Assembly (NCBI GenBank): GCA_950106755.1
Contig: OX467092.1
Location: 10,974,001-11,038,000, forward strand
Source of the DNA: Climacium dendroides
Lineage: Eukaryota; Streptophyta; Bryopsida; Hypnales; Climaciaceae
Direction: 5' to 3'
Length of the DNA stretch: 64,000 bases
Position 1 is the stretch's first letter. Each line of letters opens with the position of its first letter. This document shows positions 56,481 to 64,000 of the stretch, in pieces. The notes beneath the pieces were generated by a model. The model was given only the letters and a program-made list of their open reading frames with translations, did no database searches and was not told the DNA's origin. Position numbers and translations under genes: made by a program.

Positions 56481-59400
56481 CCGTACATTGGGGTTAGGTT
56501 CATAAGACCCCATACGAAATGTTTTCTTTTTGCCCGAATATCCACTTCGTTATCTACTTTTAGAATTTATAAATTTTCGTTTGACTTTATTCATGGACTA
56601 TAGTGCAAGGCATTATAGCTTAACTATACTACATTGCCACTAGTTCAACTTTTCCTAAATTTTGTGGGACCACAAGTGGGGCTTCCACACTTTGAGGTGG
56701 CTTTATTGAACTTTAACTATAGTATTTTCTACAATTTATTTTTTCAGATTTCATATTATTTTCATTAATATTTTCTAAAATGTTCATATACACCATGTTA
56801 CAATTTCTGAAATTTTCATTTCATACCCTATTTATTTATATTTTGATTTATTTTTTAACGAATCTGACCCGAGTGTAGGGTCTCAATTTTTTTTAAATGA
56901 TTTTTATTTTTATTTGGAATTTTTCATTTATAATTTTTTATTTTTTATTTTCCCTATATTTGCAACGTAGCCAAAAGTTAAACAACTTTCTGGAGGGTTT
57001 AGATTTTTCTTAATGCCAACTCGTCCTTGGACCACAAAAGTATGTTGTCATCAAACCTTCACCTACTCAACAAGAAAAACACAGATAATCTTGAAACTCC
57101 GGGCATGGTTCAAACTTCCTTGTCCACATTGTTCCATGGTGATAATCGCAAATTTTGTTGCACTTGGCTCTTGAATGGGCTCTATGAGTGCCATAGTAGG
57201 GAGATCGGCCCGCCTTTCGGCTATCCCAACTCCATATATGGAGCAAAGATGGTGATACTCTCAGTTGGATTGATTGGTCCCTGTACTCTACTCTTGATCA
57301 AGAACACACTCGGATTTTTAATTTGTCATCCATGATAAAACTTGCAAATTCTAAATTCATATTTGCAATTACAAGACCTAAACTAGCTACTGTAGGTGAG
57401 GGGAAGAAATACAAAATTTATGTGGTACAAAATAGGGGAAATTTTGTACAATTACTTTTGGATGGGGTATTAAGGGGATTAATCCTCTCTAGCCAATCGG
57501 ACTGGGTGGATATGGAATTTGTAAATTAAATGAGTTAACCATGGTTGAATAAGAGACCTATCACAAAGGTATTTTGCTAAAGATGATCAAATTTTTGGAT
57601 CAATAGGTGCATTCTTCATTTCTACATTAGACAAGCTATAAAACAGTGTTGATTCCTTGGTATGGTGAGGTCTTTGGCAAGCCCATGGGGCAAGTTAGTT
57701 AGCAAATCATATTACTGAATTGACACTAACTTTTTTAGTGTTAAAATATTGTATGATTGATTTCAATACAAATATAATCATTGAATCCCTAGATTTGTAG
57801 ATTCAAACTATCAACAATCTACCTCATCTCCTGATTTTGCCCAAAAGAATAGCCCAAAAATGAACAAAATTGAACATACAATACTTTAACGTAATCTTGA
57901 AAATTATCCATTGGTCACTTTTGGCCTCATGCCTTTAATGAGAGTTAATTGCTTTAAAATTTATTTTAAAGATCCAAACCATTTCAATCAATATCTCACC
58001 TACCTAAGCATGTCTTGTAATCTTAAGTAATATAAAAGGCAAGTTTGTAGGATTGGTTTAAGTTACATTCTTTTGCCTTTGAAAAAATCTCAAAAAATTA
58101 TAGTAGAATTTGACATTCAAAAAACCTTTAAATCCTAAAAAATTTATTCCAAAATAGCAAACCTTTGGGTGTTAAGTCAGTTCCATCAAATCTTTCACCA
58201 ACTAAGGTTTGTGGTTTTAAAATATTCAAACAATTTTGGGAAATGAAAATGTGTTTGCATGAAATATTATCTAAAAATACTATTTTCATCATTTAGACAC
58301 CTTTTTATTCTGTTTGTATTGACTTTGAAGATATTTATCAAATAGCCTCTACATTTCATTTTCCTGGAAAGTTCAATGGACCTTGATTGACTTTAATTAT
58401 TGCTTTTAAATATGCATTTTTGGAATTTTGATTTAAACAATCAAAACAAAGCTCTACAAGTTTGAATTTCTATTTTGGATTTAAAGTCTTCAATAAATCT
58501 AGAATTCAATGCAATCGCAAAAGCTCTACACTTGATTTTATATACTGAAATCTACATTACACAACATCATATGTTTTTAAAATATAGCTTCTTTTTTTAA
58601 AATTAAATTTGAATTTTAAATCAATTTTCTTCATTCTAATGTTCCCAATCTTCAATTTCAGTGAAAAACTCAAAATATTTTAGTTCATATTTACTAACAT
58701 CACTAAATTGCTCTTCAAAGTTGCATTTTATAGCATATCTTTACAATCTTGAAATTTTTAATGACCTTTTTGGTCATTGGATTCAAGTATATAGTAGGGT
58801 ATAATGTTCTTACAAAAATAGCACGTAATTGTGATTTTTACTCCATCTATACACACTAGTTTAAAGTTATGTCTGAATGGGAGCTATACTATTAATGAAA
58901 ATTAGTGTTATGTTGTACCTATAGTGTTATTACTCTATCTTGTAACTCCCTTTAATTCTCATTTAATGTTGATTACTAATTTAGTTTTTTTGTTGGAATT
59001 TGGTTGACAATCAGTGTTCATGTTAAAATTTAGTATTGGTATAATTAATATTGTTGTTTCCATTTAGTGATAGAATTTGTATTTAGCGTTGCAAACACTA
59101 AATTTCATTGTTATTATAGTGGGAAGAAATAATTGAAGCATTCCAACTTTGATATCAAAAATTTCTATAAGAAGTGAACATTTTCAAAATTGAAATTGCT
59201 CAATAGTTGGTATTTCTAAATTTCTAAACAAGTAAAGATAACAATGATTACTATTCAAACCAATTGTAATAGTATTTAAACTATTTTTGTGGTTATTTTG
59301 AAATGTGATTTTATATTATTTTTCATATTTGCTATCTTTTTGAAGGGATCATACCATTCTTGAATACGAAGGCCAAGTTAATCCATCCATGCAAGGCTAG

Positions 59401-62029
59401 GATTGAAATTAAAGTAGATTGTATCATTTTCAATTCAAGGAAAAGCTTAAATTGAAGATTTTCAACAATTTTCAATAGTTTTGAAGTCTAGAAAAGATTT
59501 GTAATGTGCAACCCTTACAATTTATAAATGCTTGTATTATAGTTATTGTAACTAGTATTAATAAATGGCATTAGAAGGATAGAAGATATGAGTTAGTTAG
59601 AAGTGAGTAGGTTTGAATAGATGTAGAAGGCTTACTATCTTAAATATGATAATTTCATTATTTGAAAAATATTGTAGTGTCGATGTCATGCCTTAAGACT
59701 ATTATATAATATGAAAAATTCATGTGTTAATTCCATAGTCATGAAATTACAAGGCGATTACAACAAAATTAATAAATGACAACATGAATGTATTGATGAT
59801 TTATGAAACATTAATTGAAAATGGGATAAATTAATGTTATACCAATATAACACAAAATACCTTAGTTACAACATTTAAATCATACCTTATTATTATGCTA
59901 TGACTAAGGATATACCAAATACAATCATATATAGAAGGGAAGGACCAAATTAGAAATCTCTAACCATTCTTAGTTTGAAGGCATTTTTTTACCATTCTTT
60001 TGTACATAGGTATGAAGTACCAACTTTATCAAAGGTCATATTAAAACTTATAAGAAGGGCTTTACTTCCCATTGTTTACTTATTTCAAATGTTATGACAC
60101 ATGTCCACTTTGAGTCATTGACTAAGTGCCTACATATTACAAACCTCATTAGGTATGTAAGGAACAAGGACTTGCTAGATTATGACAAGATGGGCCAATT
60201 CTAGGTTTAGATAAAGTTGCTAGAAGCCATTAGAGAAAGTTGCAAGAGATTATGGAACTTAGAAAAATTTGGAACAATTGATGAAATGGTAATTCATTAT
60301 AAGGGTTCCTATTGCTGTTAGGAATTGGGGTGGTATATTCAGCTCTTTTTCAGCTTGATTAATTTGCAAAATTAGCAAGTGTGAAGAGACTGTCGATTCT
60401 GCTCGCAGAATATACTTCTTTTGCTGCTTGAACTCATATATGGTATTATTAAAATGCATATTTTCAAACCATACATATTTTAAATATTTGTATGTAAAAA
60501 AATGGTTTGTGTCTTGCTCAGTCTGTGTTTCGCTACTTGAGCTTTCTAAATTCCATTAGGCAAAATCAAATTGATCACCTGGATACTTGAGTGAATTGAT
60601 TCATGAGGAAATTTAAGTTTGAGACAAATATCATTGTCATGGGCTATATGCAAGTGGGAGGGAGGGATAGAGGGATGGAGTTAAAATAAGAATTTCAAGA
60701 ATGAGTGGAATGAAATAAAGTTTTCAAGAGTGAATGAGTACAATGAATCTTCAATTCTAATTCTATCACTCATTGCTACTTGCTAAATTTTTCAAAATTG
60801 TCGTAGCTGAAAGTGCATTTATAACATTCAAATGAATGGTGCAGTTGCTTAGGTTTCCGTGAAACATAGTATTTCCGATGGTATTGACTACATGAGATAT
60901 CTCCAAGGCTCACTTCTTGTGAAAAAACACTTAACGATTAAGTTCTTCAACAACCTTTGGATTTGACCACCACTCAAAATCTGGAGAAGATTGGTGCTAA
61001 ATAAGAACACTCTTGTTGAAACTTGAAGGTGCTAGCCGCTTCAAGCAAGCATTCGTAACAATTGTTCCTTTGAAAGCAACAATATCGGTAGGTGAAGATT
61101 CTGCAAACACAGGTTTTGGCAATGTTGACTTTCTATTAAAAATCTCTTCGTATTGTTGTCGTTCATATTGCAAAGTAGCACTCCAAGAAATGTTGCCACC
61201 AATTCTAGGAACAACATTCACAATATTTTACAATGCCTACATCTCTATGCCTTCAGCGCCAGTATCATACCTCATATAACCCTCATGTGATGTGTATCCT
61301 CTTTCTTAACTTCATGTCAATCTCAGCTAGAACCCCCATAGCGTTTAATCACTTGACAACTATGATTCAAGCAATTTTATTCGTTATGTTGCTTACATTA
61401 TAGCCAGGAATGTCTTCTACCATTGTTTTGAGCTATTTTGCAATGGACTTCAATCCAACCTGGCTCTTAAAATACCACTAGCACAAAAAAGTGAATCGTC
61501 AATCCAATATCAATCCAAAATTGAATTGGTAGTCAAAATTGAAACACTAGTTCTGATATAGAAATCGACAAAACTGAAGTTGTCACTCTACAACTAAAAT
61601 TTGAGAATCAACAAGCCTTGCAGCAAGCCTATTATCACTGAGCTATGTTCATAAATCTAAAATAGAATCAATAGTCAAGATTGAAACACTAGTTCTAATA
61701 CCTCGTCTAATATATAAAATCAGGCAAGATTAATACCAAAAACGAGGAAGCCAATCAACATTAGTAGCAAAAAACCGACACCGGAAATAAAGAAACCCCC
61801 AGCAAGATTGATATGAGAAAATTAACAAATAAATTGGTAGATTGTTACCAAAGAAGCAGATTGATTTTTAAAAGTTAATAAAAAAGCGACAAATTGATAA
61901 AAACAAACAAACGGCAGATCGACAAAACTAGTGGCTATGATTAATCAAGAATAAGATTTTTTTGTAAAGATCTGATCTATGGTGTTACATTCATTCTCTA
62001 CATTATCTAGATTCCAATTAGCCATCAAG
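56481..62029. other. Intergenic, no gene seen
   Basis: Mostly AT-rich. A plus-strand frame of 102 codons at 57027-57335 and a minus-strand frame at 60997-61221 are not recognisable. 58850-59120 has repeated TTAGTGTT words like those in the MITE at 29795. The stretch 60.9-62 kb may contain the decayed downstream part of the recombinase-like gene that follows. Confidence 0.45.
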
Positions 62030-63600
62030 GAGAGTGACAAAGATTAAAGGCACTTACAACACCAGGTTCTCTTAGTATTCCATCGATCGTTCTATGAAAC
62101 AAGGGAAGTATTCCTTTCTCTAATTTTTCAGAACTCCATTTCAGTTGGTGAACAAATTATGTTTTGAATGTAGAGACAACATCTAGGTGATAGCGTATCC
62201 CAAGTCAGTGTAGTTTCTTTGGCTAACAACGCTTGAAATCTACCTTGTGATTCTTCGAGGAGCGCTCATCAAATGAAACGAACTTCCCGAAGGCATCAAA
62301 TGAAATCTCAAAATTAGAAATGCTCAAATTGTATAACTCCTGTTGAACACAAACGCAAAAATTGTGAACAGTGAAGAATGCCACTCGCATCTAATATCTA
62401 TGCCTATCACTTCGGTCCATAAAGTCTTGAGAGAGGATAGCCTGGATTTGATCCGAAGTAAGGTCAACAATACTCTTCCTCTTCCAACCAATTCTTGCCT
62501 TGGCAAAGCGTTGCACTAAAATCAAACATGATGTGTAAGCTTTCTTAAAACGTGGATAATCAAGGATGTAAAATTTATTAGTCTTAATACTAGTCCCCAC
62601 ACTCTTTTTCTCACAGTGCCTATGGATTATGCGGCCTAGAGTACGCAAAAGTCCAACCAAGGTCTCGCTAGAGTAATTTTTACCATTTCGTTGTAGAACT
62701 TGAAGGAAAAACGTAGATAATAGTTCATTGAGCTTTGTCATAACTGTCTCATACAGGTCTTCAATCTCCATGTTGATGGAGATGCCACTAACTTTCCGCT
62801 AGGCGTTAAATATGTTGTGCACCTGCCATTCCAAATATTGGAATTTTCGATTGCCACCTCGCTTCATAAGTTCTACTTCTTCCTTGTTAAGTTGTATGAA
62901 TTCCTTCCTTAGGTACTTGATCCAATCATCACTATGTGGATTAGGAATAGGCATGATGGGAGGAACATCATTACCATCGTGCGTCATCTCTCAAAAGTTA
63001 AAAAACATCCTCCTCCTCAGGTTCAAATTCAAATGCAAATTCAATATCCTCTTTTTTGTCAACCAAATAGTGAGGATTTTTGCCATCGAAGAATGTATCC
63101 GATCAAATAGGAACACTATCGATCTCAATAACTACAATTAAAAACATTGCCAATTGTATTAACCTCAGTAGCATCGCCAATCGCAAAGTAGTCAATTTCA
63201 AGAACCTTAGGAAGATTGCTAGTCGCAGAGTAGTTGATCTCAAAAACTTTAGAAGAATCAATAATCACAAAAGATTCATGATTGGACAACACAACTTCAC
63301 AATCAAAACGACATAGTTCAGATTCAAACGCAGCATCAAAAACCTCACAAAAGTCATGAGATTCACTTGGATTGCTCTTTCAAGTAACAACAACGAAAGA
63401 TGTTTGAGGATCCAAGTTGAAAACGTCTCGTAATGCACTCCGAGTTTCCATCACTACAATGTGCAGTAGGATAACCAAGAGCTCATAGCTGAAAACAGAC
63501 TGACAACTGAACAATGCACAAGAAGCCAAAATAGCAATGGGTGGCATAGAAAAAAACAATTTGGTAGCAAGAAACAAGAATGACAAAGTAGGAACATTTC
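62030..63600 (-). pseudogene. Tyrosine-recombinase-like (Crypton/KIAA1958-like) pseudogene
   Basis: The best part (62391-62987) reads LNELLSTFFLQVLQRNGKNY, then SSETLVGLLRTLGRII and LTSDQIQAIL. This is the N-terminal core-binding pattern of KIAA1958/DUF3504 proteins, which derive from Crypton tyrosine recombinases. One TAG (near 62799) interrupts it. Upstream, the same strand has an acidic, interrupted frame up to about 63456. Downstream, a decayed stretch includes ERSSKNH, a typical phrase of the catalytic half. Stops and frame changes show it is dead. No catalytic tyrosine could be placed. It could come from a Crypton-type transposon or from an integrated virus carrying such a recombinase. 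Confidence 0.5.
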
Positions 63601-63651
63601 TACGTTTGAGTATACATATAAATCGCCGAATACGCCACCTTGGTTCTTAAC

Positions 63652-63747
63652 ACTAGAGAGCGGGCAAAGCGCTATCGATTCTGCGAATCATCTCATTGCA
63701 AGGTTTGCTAATTCACAAAATCAGCAGAGCCCTATTCGCTCTCTAGT
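63652..63747. mobile_element. 96-bp hairpin MITE
   Basis: The ends ACTAGAGAGCG and CGCTCTCTAGT are perfect inverted repeats. Inside, GCGCTATCGATTCTGCGAAT pairs imperfectly with ATTCACAAAATCAGCAGAGC. The target duplication is not clear. It lies just upstream of the recombinase-like pseudogene. Confidence 0.55.
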
Positions 63748-64000
63748 AATATTATGCCAATATATGCCTTAAAAACTACAAGAATGAAGAGTGAAGGTTT
63801 GGGGCTTGTAGATTCAAGGTTGAAATTTGTTTTTAATTTCAAGCTATATTGTAGTAATGCATAAGTAGTAGAAAGAGTGGTAGTGGTTGCAAAAGAGAGT
63901 TTACTATGGAGCATGATGTAGTATAAAATCTATTATCCAATTTTAAAGCAAAGGTCATATCATTGCCATGGATGATTATTTGACTCCTACTGGTTTGTTC

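Noticed and set aside
57027..57529. Two plus-strand frames of 102 and 68 codons
   Set aside because: No domain, no splice context, different frames; probably chance or an unrecognisable relic.
58850..59125. A further MITE with AGTGTT words like the one at 29795
   Set aside because: I could not find matching inverted ends or a target duplication.
1..64000. LTR retrotransposons, CRISPR arrays, rRNA or tRNA genes
   Set aside because: No paired long terminal repeats, reverse transcriptase or integrase motifs, regularly spaced spacers, or tRNA/rRNA sequence were seen by eye; a dedicated tRNA scan could still find one.

Overview
This is a window of plant nuclear DNA. Most of it is AT-rich, non-coding and full of decayed transposable elements, with four recognisable protein genes, all on the minus strand. 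Three have plant-type products that match across their whole length: a family-17 glycosyltransferase (26.7-28.8 kb), the plastid lipid-transporter ATPase TGD3 (39.4-42.5 kb, 11 coding exons) and the plastid 4-alpha-glucanotransferase DPE1 (53.2-55.2 kb, one exon). The fourth (34.5-36.4 kb) joins a BED zinc finger to a domain resembling the LEAFY SAM domain. Where present, introns are short (about 75 to 620 bp) with GT-AG borders. I cannot place the species. Short introns, low intergenic GC and remains of large-DNA-virus-like genes would fit a non-flowering land plant, but that is inference.

Layout. 0-18.8 kb has no gene I recognise. It holds small inverted-repeat elements, dispersed repeats shared with the 46-50 kb region, an inverted duplication at 9.1-10.6 kb and a 26-bp tandem array at 12.06-12.5 kb. 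18.8-22.6 kb is a decayed, virus-like island with primase-like and possible ssDNA-binding-protein-like reading frames; at least three small transposons have inserted into it. 23.6-25.7 kb is a run of different short tandem duplications. 26.7-43.6 kb is the gene-bearing part (GT17, BED/SAM-LFY-like, TGD3). 44.28-46.17 kb is a complete non-autonomous CACTA element with 3-bp target duplications. 50.3-51.2 kb and 38.07-38.39 kb are Helitron-like. 51.3-52.1 kb is a foldback element. 53.2-55.2 kb is DPE1 with a GC-rich upstream region. 56.5-62 kb shows nothing I can name. 62-63.6 kb is a broken tyrosine-recombinase-like (Crypton/KIAA1958-like) gene.

The genes do not form a pathway. TGD3 (lipid import) and DPE1 (starch breakdown) both act in the plastid, but they are 11 kb apart, separated by transposons, and I see no shared regulation. 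The most unusual items are the BED plus SAM_LFY-like gene, the virus-like island, the recombinase-like pseudogene and the structured CACTA element. Exon borders were read by eye from splice consensus and frame continuity. No homology search was run.
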